Source: Hepsetus odoe (lineage: Eukaryota; Chordata; Actinopteri; Characiformes; Hepsetidae). Taken from it: a stretch of 64,000 bases of DNA. A model generated the notes under the pieces. The model was not told the origin of the DNA. It saw nothing but the letters and a program-made list of their open reading frames with translations, and did not search any database. Of this stretch, positions 11,961-25,537 are shown one piece after another. Position 1 is the stretch's first letter. Each line of letters opens with the position of its first letter. A program made the position numbers and the translations under genes. Location: the NCBI GenBank assembly GCA_017165825.1, contig CM029386.1, forward strand, positions 10,872,780 through 10,936,779. The letters run 5' to 3'.

Positions 11961-13354
11961 AAGTCCTCATTCCCAGTGCCAAAGCTGCTAGTTACCATCC
12001 CAAAAGAGTTAAGCCTCTCCACAAAACGTGCAACTTTAGACAAGGGCCAGGCGTTCACGAGAGCAAACGCAGCCCCAATGGCGAGGCAAAGAAAGATGCA
12101 AATGATGGGATTTTCAAGGGTCCCGTCTCACTAATCCTGGCATTGTTCAACTCGCGTGCAGACGGCAAGATTGACACACGAGTCACGTGAAAGAACGACC
12201 CTTTCTCTCTCACTCAAACCCCCAATGAGTTTGGAATAGACTTGAAATCGTCAGACTGGGATTTTTTTTTTTTTTTTTTTGAAGGAACAGGGGCTGCTGT
12301 TCCAGCACACCACACCCCTGAAAGTGATGAGACTACAGTGGGTCCAGATGGGCGCATCTGTCTTTTTAGAGCTGCTTAATGAAGTGATGCAGCGTCTTCT
12401 CTCGGCAGCTCGTCCTCGGCAGCTCGTGCAATACTATTTGGTGTGCAGGTTTTACAGCATCCAGTGGCTGCAGATGGGTCTCTTTTTTGCGCGCGCGCGC
12501 TCTGTCCTTCTGTTGAACGTGCCCCCACAGAGTGACGGGGGTGGCTATTTAAGAAAATCTCCTAAATAGCCGTGAAGGAGCCCTAAATGGGTTTTAATAC
12601 GAGCCCCCCTCCTCCTCCAAAATCCTGACCCATCTTTTGGTCAAAAGAGTTCTGGGCATGTTGGGGAAGGGTGTGTATGGATGGAAAGGGTTGGGTTGGG
12701 GTGGGCACAAAGGACGCATGTGGCGCTGCCTCATTATGTCCAACTTAGGCTGAAGCTCTGTGTGAAAAGCTGCTGGAGGTTCTCCTCCCTCCGGGGGCTG
12801 CCAGGGCGAGAAGAAAGCGGACGCCCATTGCCTCCAATGGGAGACCCCACCGGGCCATTATATCCGCACTGCTAACGAGGGCTTCATGCGCCTTTGATAG
12901 AATCTGAGCATAGAAATCCGCCCAAATCTCCCCGCCGATGGAAATAAATCCCATTGGAAACGGCATCTCTTCACCTGCCCCGGCAGCCGAGGAGAGGAGG
13001 AGAGGATGGGGGATGTAAAGGAGGGGAGCCGCAGAGGCGGTGACACGCATGTTAAACGGGCGGAGAGAAAAGCGCAGCTCTGGGCTCATCTCTCGTCAAC
13101 TGAGAGCTTTCTCGCAGGGAATGATGTGATGTGCCGGGAGCGGATCGATGAGGCACAACCTTAAAAATATGAATAAATAGTAAAGAAGGGGCGGCTGAGA
13201 AGGTGCAGGAGTCAGCCGTGCATCAAGCACAGTGACTGACTGCTTTGGAGAGAAAGAGATCAGGACTTTCAGGACTGAGCTGGGAAGATGGATTATTGGA
13301 ATCTCATTCCCGCCAAGTAGAAGGGGGGGGGGTCCCTTTTCTCATGTTTATTGC

Positions 13355-13570
13355 AGCAGAGTGTGAAATATTGGCTGATTTTCTCGAAATATTGACTTTT
13401 CCTAATGGTGAAATAATGACGCGCCTTATAATATTGACTTTTTAGAAGAATGACTATTTTACTCAAAATATTGACTAATTTCCTGAAAATACTGACTTTT
13501 TTAAAATAATGACGTTTTTAAAAACTGGCATTTCCTCGAAATACAGACTCAAGACAATAAGGACTCACTC
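13355..13570. repeat. degenerate minisatellite of 'gaaatattgactttt' type
   Basis: Imperfect repeats of 'gaaatattgact' plus a T-rich spacer recur at roughly 25-35 bp spacing (examples near 13365, 13388, 13427, 13468 and 13486), with variants such as 'aaataatgac'. Units are too diverged to give a clean period. Confidence 0.6.
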
Positions 13571-13935
13571 GAATTATTGAGCTTTGATGTTCAGAATGTT
13601 GAGATCAAAGCAAAATTTGAAACGATCAATTTAAGCGCTTTTAAAATCAAGCCATTATTTAAAAAGCCATTGTTTCAGGACATAAAGTCAATGTTTTTTG
13701 ACCCAAAAGAAGAGCTTTCTCATATTAATGTTCTTCCATAACTATGTCCCAAAAACGTACAGTGCACCAGCTTTACCTAAAGGTGTTGGGAGAGGGGAGC
13801 AAGATAAAGTAAATCAGCCACAGCACGCTATTTGCTGTAAGGAATCGAAAAAAACAAAAAACAAAAACAAGCTTAGCTGTCTTTTAAAAGTGCTCTTTTT
13901 TCTCTGCAAAGCTGGGATTGGTCACAGTTGATCTC

Positions 13936-13958
13936 ATTTGCATGAGGCTGTCTATAAA
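13936..13958 (+). promoter_or_regulatory. pcdh8: candidate pcdh8 core promoter: octamer plus TATA box
   Basis: A consensus POU octamer ATTTGCAT (13936-13943) is followed 9 bp later by TATAAA (13953-13958). The TATA box is about 255 bp upstream of the pcdh8 start codon. Transcription would then begin near 13985, just before a GA-rich 5' UTR (about 14029-14120). Inference from motifs and spacing only. Confidence 0.5.
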
Positions 13959-14211
13959 CCGCCCCGCCACTGCAGCTTCCTCCAGATGCGCTTAAAGCAC
14001 AGAGGCGTGCGTACAGAGAGACACACACACACAAAGAGAGAGAAAGAGACAGAAAGAGAGGGAGAGACAGAGTGTGAGTGAAAGAGGGAGAGGGAGACAG
14101 AGAAAGAGTGGGAGAGTTGATTTGCGTCTTTCTCCGCTGATGTGAAGGACAAGACCGCCGGACAGTGCGGTCTGACAGGTGCAGTTTCTTTAAGCGCTTT
14201 TTTCACTTATC

Positions 14212-17200
14212 ATGGGGGACATTCTGGGCAGCACAGCTGTGTGGGCTCTAACGCTCACCCTCCTGTCACTGTCTGTCATTCATGGAAGGACCATAAAGTA
14301 CCACACCTTCGAAGAGGATGCTCCAGCCACTGTCATCGGCAACCTGGCCAAGGACATGGCTCTGAGTCCCTCCACAGGCTCCAAGACCAGTTTCAGGATG
14401 ATGAAACAGTTCAACGCTTCTTTTATCCGACTGCGAGAAAGCGACGGGCAGCTCACTATTGGAGAGAGGATTGACCGAGAAAAGATCTGCAAGCACACAG
14501 CGCAGTGTCTGATTGCCTTTGATGTGGTGAGTTTTTCCAAAGAGCAGTTCAAACTAATACATGTTGAAGTGGAGGTGAAGGACATCAATGACAACGCCCC
14601 CCAGTTCCCCAGGAAGGAGTCCAATCTTGAGATCTCAGAAAACACAGTGGTGGGCACCCGCATTCCCTTGGACGTGGCTGTGGATGAAGATGTGGGCACA
14701 AACTACATTCAAAGCTACCAAATCTCAGTCAATAGCCACTTCACCATTGACATGCTAAGCAGAGCAGATGGGGTTAAATATGCGGAGCTGGTGCTGATGA
14801 AAGAATTGGACCGGGAGACACAGGCATCCTTCATCCTGGAACTGGCAGCAAGCGACGGCGGAAACCCACCGAGGTCTGGCACCACCAAGATCAATGTCAA
14901 GGTGAAGGACTACAATGACAACAGCCCTGTTTTTGACCGCAGCAGCTTCTCTGTTGAAATACCAGAGGATGCACCGGTAGGATTTCTCCTCCTCGACCTA
15001 AATGCAGTGGATCCAGATGAGGGTTTGAACGGGGAAGTTGTGTACGGCTTCGGCAACCAAGTGCCATCTGAGATCCGGCAACTTTTCAAAGTGGACAGAA
15101 AATCTGGCCGCTTGACCCTGGAGAGTCCCATTGATTTTGAAAGTAAAAAAACCTATGAATTTGATGTCCAGGCATCTGACTTGGGACCTAACCCAAGCCC
15201 ACCAACTATCTGTAAAATCATTGTCCAGGTGCAGGATGTCAATGACAATGCACCCGAAATCACCATCACGCCGATGACCTCCATCACCGCAGGAATTGCA
15301 CACATCACAGAGGCAGCCACCAAGGACAGCTTTGTGGCTCTGATCAGCACTGCAGACAGGGACTCAGGCACCAATGGCCAGGTCCACTGCACACTGTATG
15401 GACATGACCATTTTAAACTGCAGCAGGCTTATGAAGACAGCTATATGATTGTGACAACAGCTCCCCTCGACAGAGAGAAAATTGCAGAGTATAACTTAAC
15501 TGTGGTGGCTGAGGATCTTGGCTCTCCCCCCTTCAGAACAATTAAACAGTATACCATTAGGCTGAGCGATGAAAACGACAATGCCCCCATGTTTAGCAAG
15601 CCTGTGTATGAAGTTTCCATGGTGGAAAACAATGCACCAGGTGCGTACATAACCACAGTTGTGGCCAGAGACTTAGATTTGGGACAAAACAGCAAAGTCA
15701 GCTATAAGCTGGCAGATACCTTTGTTATGGGATCACCCATATCAGCATTTGTCTCTCTGGATCCTGCCACTGGCTCCATATATGCACTCCGGAGTTTCAA
15801 CTATGAAGTTTTAAAGCAGCTTGATCTGCGAATTCAAGCAAGTGATGGTGGCTCACCACAACTCCATGGAAGTGCAACAGTCAACCTAAGAATAGTTGAT
15901 CAGAATGACAACGCTCCCTCAATCACCCAGCCAGTGCTTAGTAATGGCTCTGCAGAAATCCTCCTGCCAAAAGATGCCCCTTCAGGTTACGTGGTAACTC
16001 AAATAAATGCACGGGATGCTGATGAGGGTGTCAATGCAGAGCTCTCCTACAAAATCGCCACAGGTGAGATATCTGTATTCTCAATCAACAGAGCCACTGG
16101 GGAGATTTACCTGAACCGAGAGCTGAACTATGAAGTTGATGAGAGTCTAAAAGTAACAGTGACCGTCAGCGACAATGGAAGACCTTCACTGACTTCAACT
16201 GTCACAATCCGCTTCACCATAATTGCAGGAGCACCCTCTAATGACCGGAATGTTTTTAAACTTGGTAGCGAAGCTGATGAAGGCCAAGAGTGGGACCTCT
16301 CCATTGTGATCATCGTTGTTCTGGCAGGGAGCTGCACACTGCTGCTCTTAGCCATCATTGTAATAGCGACAAGCTGCAACAAGCGGAAGCTGGACAAACA
16401 GCGTGATGGCTTTCACCCTGAAAAGGAAGATGTCATGAACCTTGAGGGGAAGAACAACAGTGACCCCCTCATACCAGTCCACAGTGAAGGTGTGTTCGAT
16501 GTTCACCCATACACCAACAAACCCAGCTTCACTGGATCAATTCAAGGTAGCAGCGACATGTGTTGCAGCTCCGAAGATGGCACCGAGACTACATGCATCT
16601 ACGAATCAGAAAATAAAAGTCATGGAGCCAAACTAGAGGTGAGATATTTCTTTTTTTTGTTTTGCTATTTTTCTCTTTACCTCATCTATAGCTAACTGTA
16701 ACTTTGTGCCAAAACTAATATACCTTGCATTTCCCTTCATCCAGGGATATTCAACCTTGCCCGGCTATGGCAAAGATCCTGTGAGACCTGTTACAATATG
16801 GAAGGGGAACTCCTACACCACTGTTTCAGCAAGGGACCCTCAGTTCAGTGGCAAAGACAGTGGGAAAGGAGACAGCGACTTCAATGACAGCGACTCAGAC
16901 ATCAGTGGCGATGGCCTGAAGAAAGATGGACACCAAAACAATGCTCAGAATGGTAAGACCCAGAGAAAATTTCAGTTCAGTGTCCATTTGGCAACACATC
17001 CTTCTAGTGGGAGGGAACTAATGTGAGTTTCCACATGGTGTAAGCAACACATGCCTAACATATTTGACCAAACCTTTCCTTAAACTGACTGTTTCTGTTG
17101 GGCCAAGAAACAAATTCGCTACAAATGTGTAACCATGCTACTTTTTTCCAGTTTTCTGTTCTTGGGCCACTTTCTAGGATCATATTGACTACAAAACCAT

Positions 17201-17617
17201 GATAAATCTGATAAATCGTTGCTCTTTTTCCATTACTTTGAGGGCACTGGTCTGTAAAGTGACTACAGAAGGTTGCTAACTTGTTTCTCTCTTTTTGCAG
17301 CACTGTGGGCATGTACCAATGAGTGTAAGATCCTCGGCCACTCGGACCGTTGCTGGAGCCCAACTGCCACAAGGGCGAGTAACAGCTCCGCCAAGACCGG
17401 CTCGCTTCCCAGAGACTCGCTCAGAAGGGAGAACTACTACCAGGCTCACATCCCAAAAACCGTGGGCCTCCAGAGTGTCTACGAAAAAGTCCTGCACCGG
17501 GAATACGACTATGTACTAGTTGCTCCCCCCCAGCCCATCAGGGTCAGAGAGATCAACGATGTGGCCATCCCAATGTATTCTCCAGCAACATCACGGTGCT
17601 CCACCAACGAAGTGTGA
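14212..17617 (+). CDS. pcdh8: Delta-2 protocadherin, pcdh8-like (3 coding exons)
   Basis: A single-pass cell-surface adhesion protein. Coding exons are 14212-16638, 16745-16952 and 17301-17617, with GT-AG introns, giving 983 residues. The start has a strong Kozak context (A at -3, G at +4). A signal peptide occupies about residues 1-25. Six cadherin repeats follow (about 28-675), with Ca2+-binding linkers DINDNAP (124-130), DYNDNSP (233-239), DVNDNAP (342-348), DENDNAP (453-459) and DQNDNAP (563-569). The transmembrane helix is about 697-720. The cytoplasmic tail ends with a CTNECKILGHSDRCW motif, like conserved motif CM2 of delta-2 protocadherins. One large exon for the ectodomain is typical of the family. 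pcdh8 (paraxial protocadherin) is chosen over pcdh10/17/18/19 because of the adjacent cnmd and sugt1 genes and the N-terminal 'FEEDAPATVIG' region. Reading through intron 1 would add 18 residues and stop at 16695, a possible short tail form. Confidence 0.92.
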
Positions 17618-18053
17618 GAGCCCAGACCGGCCCTCAGAAAACCAGGGCTGCTCGTCTAAAGACTGCAAATCACACGGCACTACAACAACTGATGAAAATG
17701 TACAGCTGTCAATAATGTTTGTCTATTTATAAAAAGAGAAAACCCTTCAGTCAGTGTTGGTCTTTATGCCGATTGAAGCAATCACGTGACCCTCTGGACA
17801 ATTTTATGTAAATTATGCAAGTTTTTTTTTTTTTTTTTGTAAATACAGAGTCTATTTTCATATTGTTATTCTTAAGTAAAAGAGCAAATATTGGAAATGA
17901 TATACTTTATTTTAAAAGCATGTTCGTTATTTAAAAAAAAGAAGATATCCTAATATTTTAAAGTCCCAACCTCTTGATACGTGTGTACTTCAATGAAAGA
18001 AAAACAAATGTACATTTTTTAATTGAATTCTTCCACCATGTTCTACAAATAAA
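17618..18053 (+). other. pcdh8: pcdh8 3' UTR with poly(A) signal
   Basis: AT-rich sequence with a T17 tract follows the stop codon. A canonical AATAAA lies at 18048-18053, so cleavage is expected near 18070. This puts the 3' end only about 0.9 kb before the cnmd start codon. Confidence 0.7.
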
Positions 18054-18970
18054 CGTTGAAAGTTTCACTTTCGAGACTGGGCTCCTTTACTCTGGGGACG
18101 GAGGGTGGCGCTGTTGGCAAGATTTTATTTGGGGGGGAGCTTGATGACATGCTCTGCCAAAAACAGCGCTTTCACTTTCCCTGCGACCACGCAGACCAGC
18201 AGCCTTTCTTAAACACAGCATCACATCAGCTGACATCCGGAGGCAGAAGTGGAGTTTCTGCCTTTGCCTTTTTAAACATCATTAACACTTGCAGAGTTAG
18301 TTCTTTAATTATTTTAATTAGTTCCTTCATTTATTTAAACCCCAGTGTGTATTTTGCTGGAGTTCCCTGCGCATGCGCTGTGCTGTTGTGCCCATGTGGC
18401 ACCCCAACACCTCGCCCACAGTACCAAACAGAGACTACAGGTGTGAACTAGAGACACACACAGACATACACAGTGTCCCTCAGTCTTTAAACACTCACAG
18501 ACATTCTCCCCTCACTCCCTGTCTTCTCTCTCCTCTTTCTCCCTTCACTCATTCTATTTCTTTTATTCTCTCTCTCTCTTTCTCTACATGTCATACAAAC
18601 ACATCCTTACTAGCTCTTTTTCTCCCTCATTCTATATCTCTTTTATGTTCTGCCCCACCAACACACGCATACACACGCACACTCCTCTCTCTCACTCTCA
18701 CTCTGAAAGGTAAAATGTTGCCCTGCTGCTGAATGAGCCCTTCAGTTCCACAAAAATAGACTCTCACTCTCCCTGAGAAAAAGTGAAGCTCAACAGTTGT
18801 GTTTTTCAGTGCTTCATGCTTCATTTGCACCCCCAACCCCTCCCTCCCCGGTACCCCTGATGGTAATATTACACCCTCGCAGGTCCTCCCACACGCCCTT
18901 CCCCAGATTCCTAAATATTTCCCCCCTGTCCTGAAAAAGTGTCCAAGGAGACAGAGGTCCCTATCCAACC

Positions 18971-21900
18971 ATGGAGGCGACTTCTGAAAAGATCCCTATT
19001 GCCTTGGCTGGGCCTGAGGACTTACAACAGCTCATGCCCCCTGTAAGTAATGATCACGCCTTAAACAGAGCCAGAGAGATGGAGATGGAGTTTATTCTAG
19101 AGCACATGATGTCCATTTAAATGGAACATGGGTTTATTCTAAGAACTTATTCTAAGGGTGTTTTCTAATGGTTTATTCTAAGGATTTATTCTAATTGTTT
19201 ATTCTAAGGGTTTATTCTAATTGTTAATCCCAGTGTCTTATTTTAATGGTTTATTCTAAGTAAATTCTAAGGGATTATTCCAAGAGTTTATTATACTGGT
19301 TCATTCTAATGGTTTATTTTAAGAGTTTATTCTAAGAGTGTATGTTAAGGGTTTATTCTAGTGGTTAATTCTAAAAGTTTGTTTTGAAAGTTTACTCTAA
19401 TGGTTTATTCTAAGAGTTTATTCTAATGGTTCTAAAATACCAATTGTATGTCAGGGCTGTGTTCCCTGTTAAGAATACTAGAAGTTTTATGGACTGACAG
19501 TTGTTGAACAGTGTTTGTGTGTGTACAGGCATACACCTCAGTGACAGTGAAGTCCTCCAGCTCTGCACGGCTGCTGAAGGTCGGTGTGGCTGCACTCACT
19601 GTTGGAGCCGCGCTGCTGCTGTTCGGGGCCATCGGTGCTTTTTACTTCTGGAATGTGTCCGACAAGCACGTGAGACAAACCTGTTTTTCTTAATACGTGT
19701 GGGTGTGTTTTCATCCCTCCTGACCAAGCAAACCACTGCTCTCGACTGCCCCAGTGGTCTACCTGAAGCCCAAGGGCCGAGAGGTGTAAAAGTTTCTTTG
19801 GAGTCAGGGACCCCCATCCTGTCTAATATCAAAAATATTGCTTGTAAAAGTGTCTATGAGGTCAACGACAAGTATGAATGGTATAGTGCATCTACCAGCG
19901 TTTAATACTTCTTACTGTTGTTGAAATTGTTCCTTTACAAATAGGAGCAACTTCTGGTCTACCATTTTGGGCAGATTTGCAGAATCTTAGTTTTTTTCTT
20001 AAGTTTTCATGAAAGGTTCAAATGTTGGGAGCAGAAAGATTAGTTTCAGTGGGTCTAAGTTTAAAAAGGAAGCATCCATATTTTCTAGTGATTTAACAAA
20101 TGGTTCCTGGTGTCTGTGAAAGGATCCCTTCATGTAACTCCCTCCTCCCACTGCAATAGCAAACTTGCCACCTTTCCCTGTCAAAGGAAATGTGGGCTGG
20201 CCATAGTTAAGCAGGGCCAATGAATGCAGAGTTTCTGTTTTCTGATTTCCCAAATATAGATCATGCTTAATCTGCAGAGAATTACCTTTGGAAGTTAAGT
20301 ATGGTCAAGTATTTGAATCATTTTTGTAATCAGCAAGTGACCCATATATTCTTAACCTTTATTATCAAACTGCTGGCTTGAATGGATGCACTGTATCAGG
20401 GCCTCTAAATATGCACTTTTCTGCAGTAAAAGGCTGGTGTCAGCTCGAAAAACTGCCCATCTTGCCAAAAGTCTCTCTCAAATTACAATGTTTTCAAGTT
20501 GTGTGGCACTGACATTGCTGGACTCGTGCCTCCTATACAGGTGTACAATGTCCACTACAGCATGAGCATCAATGGCAAAGTGGAGGAAGGATCCATGGAG
20601 ATTGACACACTAAACAACTTGGAGAGATTCACAACTGGAAGTGGAAATGATGAAGCCATCGAGGTCCATGATTTCCAGATTGTAAGCCTTCTGCTGCACT
20701 GTCAGCGTTTTCCCTGTTATTGATGGTCTGTTAATATTTTTAAAATGTGCAAAAAGGATTCTTTTTTTCAGTTTCACAGAAAAGAGCTCCCCAACTTTGG
20801 CTCCCATGGGCCAAAGTTGACCAGTGAGGATGTTTGATTTGGCCTAAGAATAAGTTAGTCTAACCCATCGCCTCACTAAATGAGAGAACAAAAATATTTT
20901 ATGCAGTTTTTACTTTTTATGTAATGCAATGTGTTACGTTTCCTATGAAATTCAAGTTTCCAGTTTCAGAATCCTTTACAGTCACATATGTTTGCCACAT
21001 GAAGTGCAAAACCCAACGTTCACAAGTCAACACAGGAATCAGAAGTTATCTCACATCTTTTCTCATGTGAACACATTCATGTATGGTGAAGTTTTAATCA
21101 TATAATCACACGTTTTTGTTAAACATTATGTCCCCATGTAAGTGATACACATACAAAAACCTACATTTTTTGTATTTAAGCGAAAAAAAAAGTACTTTAA
21201 AAAACTACATTTGAAATCCGCCTACCATCTTTATTTGCATATTGTTTGTCTTTTTGGCTAGGGCTCATCTTGACATTACACTCTGGACCCCCAACCTCTG
21301 CATTGTGCACCCTGGCCATAGAAGAACCATTTTTGGGAACCATTTCAGGGGAAAAAATTTAACTTTCCTCTTACTCCACATGTATACAGTCAAGAGAAAT
21401 GTAATGTCTAAATGTTTCTCTTTTAGGTTAAGACTGGAGCTGTGGTGTGAATGTTCCTCACAAACACTAAAATTAAAACTTAAAGGAACAGTCACCCAAA
21501 TCATTTGAGAAAAAAAACTAAAAACTTTTATCAACCAAACACATTACGCATTTAACAAATTTTTTCAAAATGAAAAGCTTCACTATTGTACTCAGCCCCT
21601 TCAGACAGTATTTACTTATAAATTAACCTCTTCCAAGTCTGTACAGCCTTAATGAAAGTGACATTTTGGTCTTTTTACAAAAATGCTTTGTCAATGATGT
21701 CTAGTGTTTGTTGGCAATATTAGTGCTGCAGTTCTTAATTAAAGAAAAGAAATTGGACTATTACCAGGTCTTAGCTGAACAGCAACATCTGGGTTGAGTT
21801 GAAAATTGTGTAATTTTCTGCCAGAAATTTCTTTAAGACATTGTTGTAAATGAGATGTGTGAGTGATGACCTTCTCCAAGTTATGTAAAGACACAGTACA

Positions 21901-22730
21901 TGCATGTCAATAACTGTTTAGGAACTTTTGTTTTAAAGGAACAGATCACTGAATCCTGAGGAGCATTTTCCAGAAATGAGCAGCACATTCAGGCCACTTA
22001 CAATTGTCTTGACTGTTACTGTCTCTATCTCACCCAGGGAATCACTGGAATCCGATTTGCTGGTGGAGAGAAATGCTACATCAAGACCCAGGCCAAAGGT
22101 CACCTCCCTGACGTGGAGACTCTAAACAAGGAGTCATTGATGTTCGACTTGGTAAGTAGAGCTGCTACATTTCTCACCGCTATGTGGATCTTCCCCCATC
22201 AATATTCTGCAGCAGGCTCGCACACTTCGGTGAAACCTCTTTTCCATCTCCATTTCAATGAGAAGCTCACCTGGAATGGAACTCAGGAGAAATTGAATAG
22301 CTGGTTCTGTTTTCAGAGCTGCCACCCACCAAGGCTGCCATCGAACTGCCAGAGTTGTGGACACATTTATGACTGACAGCAGGAGCAGGGAGGTGTATTG
22401 CAACTGTCACCTTTGTGCTTCAGTTGTTGATAATAGGCATGTACGACATTTTGCCAAAATGAGAGGGGTTTGAGCATTGAGCATACAGTGCCAGGAGATG
22501 ACTGCACCAGTAATGGGTTTGGATTTCCATGCCTCCGTGTTGTATGTATTTTTTTAAATGCTGGGTGAAAGAGACATGAGAACAAATTGAAGTGATTGAG
22601 TGTGCACACGGCTATAGCTTTTGGCACAGTACGCCAGAGGATCCACAACCAGTGATTCTGCCTGAGGCGCTTCCATCCGGTTTCAAGTCCACAGCACAGG
22701 AGACCCCTACAAAAAGAGATCTCCTCTATT

Positions 22731-22798
<68 letters not shown>

Positions 22799-25471
22799 TT
22801 TCCCACCCTTTTTCTGTGGGAGTGCTGCCAAGACCAATCTCCAAATTAGAGTGCTGATGCGCCCCTCACCTAACAGCTGCAGCATTCATTTTGCATTGCG
22901 CATTTAAAGACGACGTTTTCATAACGGCCATGACTGTGAAGTTGTTCACTGCCGAGCAAATTTCTTTCAAGCGCAGATCCATTTTTAAACGATTTAATGC
23001 AAATGGCCACTTGAATATTCATATGATGCGTGTGTATTTTGACGACGTGCTGGGCCGTGCAGATAAGGGTGGTCCTGTCAACAGCAATGCCTTGCAGCGC
23101 TTTAAGGCTTTATGTGTGTGGTGGTGGGGAAAGTATGAAATGGATGAGAAATGCTCATTGTGAGCAGCTAACACTGCCTTTACATTGCTGCTTGGAACAT
23201 CCATTTTGGACCTTCAAGACTGCAGGGAAAGAACGTTATGTGCAGCGCCAAGACGATGGTCAAATCCAAACCCCTTTGAGCAAATCAGTGCTTCCTCAAA
23301 AGGATAGCTTATCCAAAATATACTAACATTGCTAAGAGGGAGTGTGTTATAGGCCATCAATTAGCATGATGCAGCTAACGTAAAGCTATTTGATGGCATT
23401 TATATATTATTGACAAATTTAACATTTTGGATGAGACTATACTATTAAGGGATTTATGAGCAATTCTGACCTAAAACTAGAGCTTAATATGTTATGTTTC
23501 ATATTGCACAGTATGTATAACGCAACATCTTACATACAAATGTTAGGTGCCAAATGTTGTGGTGCCAACCAACCCCAATTGCTTGCTTAGCCACCAGTCA
23601 CTAAATGCAGCTTTTATCTCAATCATGAAACAAGGTCATGACAACTTTATGTTTATTCAGCACTAAAAAGAGTTTTACCCATAAAAAAGAATGCAAACTG
23701 AAAAAAGCCATCTAAACATCCAGGTAGCTCCTATGCTAACTTTAGATTATAACTTATGTCTGCCTTTATGTCATTTCAACTATTACGAATCAATTTAAAC
23801 CAGTAACTACTGCATGTCTTTTACTAGCACTATCAATAGCTAAAAAGCATTCAAAACGAATGCTTTAATTAATTAAAGAAGACATTTTCAGACAGTCCCA
23901 CCTACAAAATCCAACCAAAGCAAATGTAATTGCATCTAACTTCAAGATACATCCTCTAAATGGAGTTTCTCTAGTCTTTAATGCATACAATCCCTCTCTA
24001 GAGACTACTGGATTGCCGCTGTAGGATGTGAGTGGGAATGTTTCAAAAAATGCAGCAATGGTGACTTTTTTTTTTATTTTGGTGCTTTAATGCAGTAACC
24101 TTTACAAATCAAGCCTCATTCATCAGGCATGTTTTCTACATTGAAGGGAACAAGCTGAAACACCTTGACACAAAGAGGCAAACGTGCAATTAATCAAATA
24201 TATATCTGGATTCCCTCAGGAGGATGAGATCATGCCTGCCAAGTTCGAGGAGGAGTCACTCATTTGGGTCGCGGCCGATCAGCCTCTCAAGGACAGCAGT
24301 TTTCTCAGCACTAAAATCCTGGACCTCTGCAGAGACCTGCCCATCTTCTGGCTGCGGCCCACCTACCCCAATGGTAGAATGTCATTTATGGTTTTTTTTC
24401 TTCTTTTATATACTTAATTCTGGTATTTATTCTGGGATGATCGTCCTGTGCAGATCCATGCACCATCAATCTATAATCTCAAGATAGAAAACTGAGAAGC
24501 CCTTACACAGGACATTCTAATTGTACCCTTCAGTGCCCCCGGTCACCCGACCACATTGCAGTGGGCCTATAAATATTTAATGGGCAGTCTAGTCACGAGC
24601 TCATAACACAAATTACGAGACAACGGTGTTAAATTTCATCAGTCTGCATCATGCGCCATAATTGAGCAGAGGCCATTAGGCATACAAGGTTAATTGCTTG
24701 AAAACAGCCCAGCTGAAACAACTGTGTACATGTTTGACTCTCTTCAAAAGCTGCAATCGCCCCAAAAGCAGTGCCAAACTGTATGCCTGGAGGAAATGCA
24801 CACCTTGTATCAGAACACCTGTCTCCAAACAAGAGGAAAGGGCAATGTTGCTAAAGAATCCCAGCCTCTAATGTGCAGTGCAGGGCTTCTGTCTATATGA
24901 CAGTCCCATTTAGACATTGCAGGGCTGCAGCAGAGAATTACAAAAGCTCAGGATTAATGTGTTTCTATAATACACCATTGCTTAGGATCTTGCGAACAAC
25001 AATAGGCCAAAGTATGATTTCATTTTTTTATGTATTTAGTACTATTCATTAAAAAGCACATTTTCCTTTAATTGTTGTCTAGCAAAAACAATTAAGCACT
25101 AATTTGGTGAAATTTGCATACAAAAGAACGTTTTTGCTCGAGAATAGCATTAGGTTGTTGGGGTGGGAGTCAATCTGGGCTCCGAATGTTCAGAAAAACA
25201 TACCACACTGCAAACAAATTATGGATCAACAACCATTACTAAAGGAATGAACTAAATAGACCCTGACAACATTAGCAGGAAGACATACACTTCTAAAAAC
25301 ATCAACAAGTGATATTCCTTCTGATCAGAAAGCCCAGTAATAAATGATCACAGTTACTATGAAATAACTGCCATTTGGCCATTTCTTAGCCAATGTACTT
25401 TTGCTGAATTAAATGAACAATGTATCCATCGAAATATCAATAAAAATGGACACTGTAACAGCATATTATAA

Positions 25472-25537
<66 letters not shown>

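Larger units (their letters stand above)
10925..13930. other. gene-free stretch upstream of pcdh8
   Basis: No exon recognised; the long open frame across 11658-12134 is created by the CT/CA array. Contents: a CT/CA microsatellite (11886-11960), a T20 tract near 12260, GC-rich repeat-free DNA (about 12400-13240) and the degenerate array at 13355-13570. Confidence 0.55.

Noticed and set aside
11658..12190. Open frames of 133 and 158 codons on the + strand
   Set aside because: They owe their length to the (CT)n/(CA)n array, and the flanking sequence has no family features.
14266..16397. Many antisense open frames across the protocadherin exon
   Set aside because: Shadows of the long coding exon; none has family features.
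18371..18732. 119-codon frame between pcdh8 and cnmd
   Set aside because: Low-complexity Ser/Thr/Leu-rich sequence from C/T-rich DNA; no domain.
22367..22885. 172-codon open frame on the - strand in cnmd intron 4
   Set aside because: Built around the (CT)n array read as Arg-Glu repeats; no recognisable domain.
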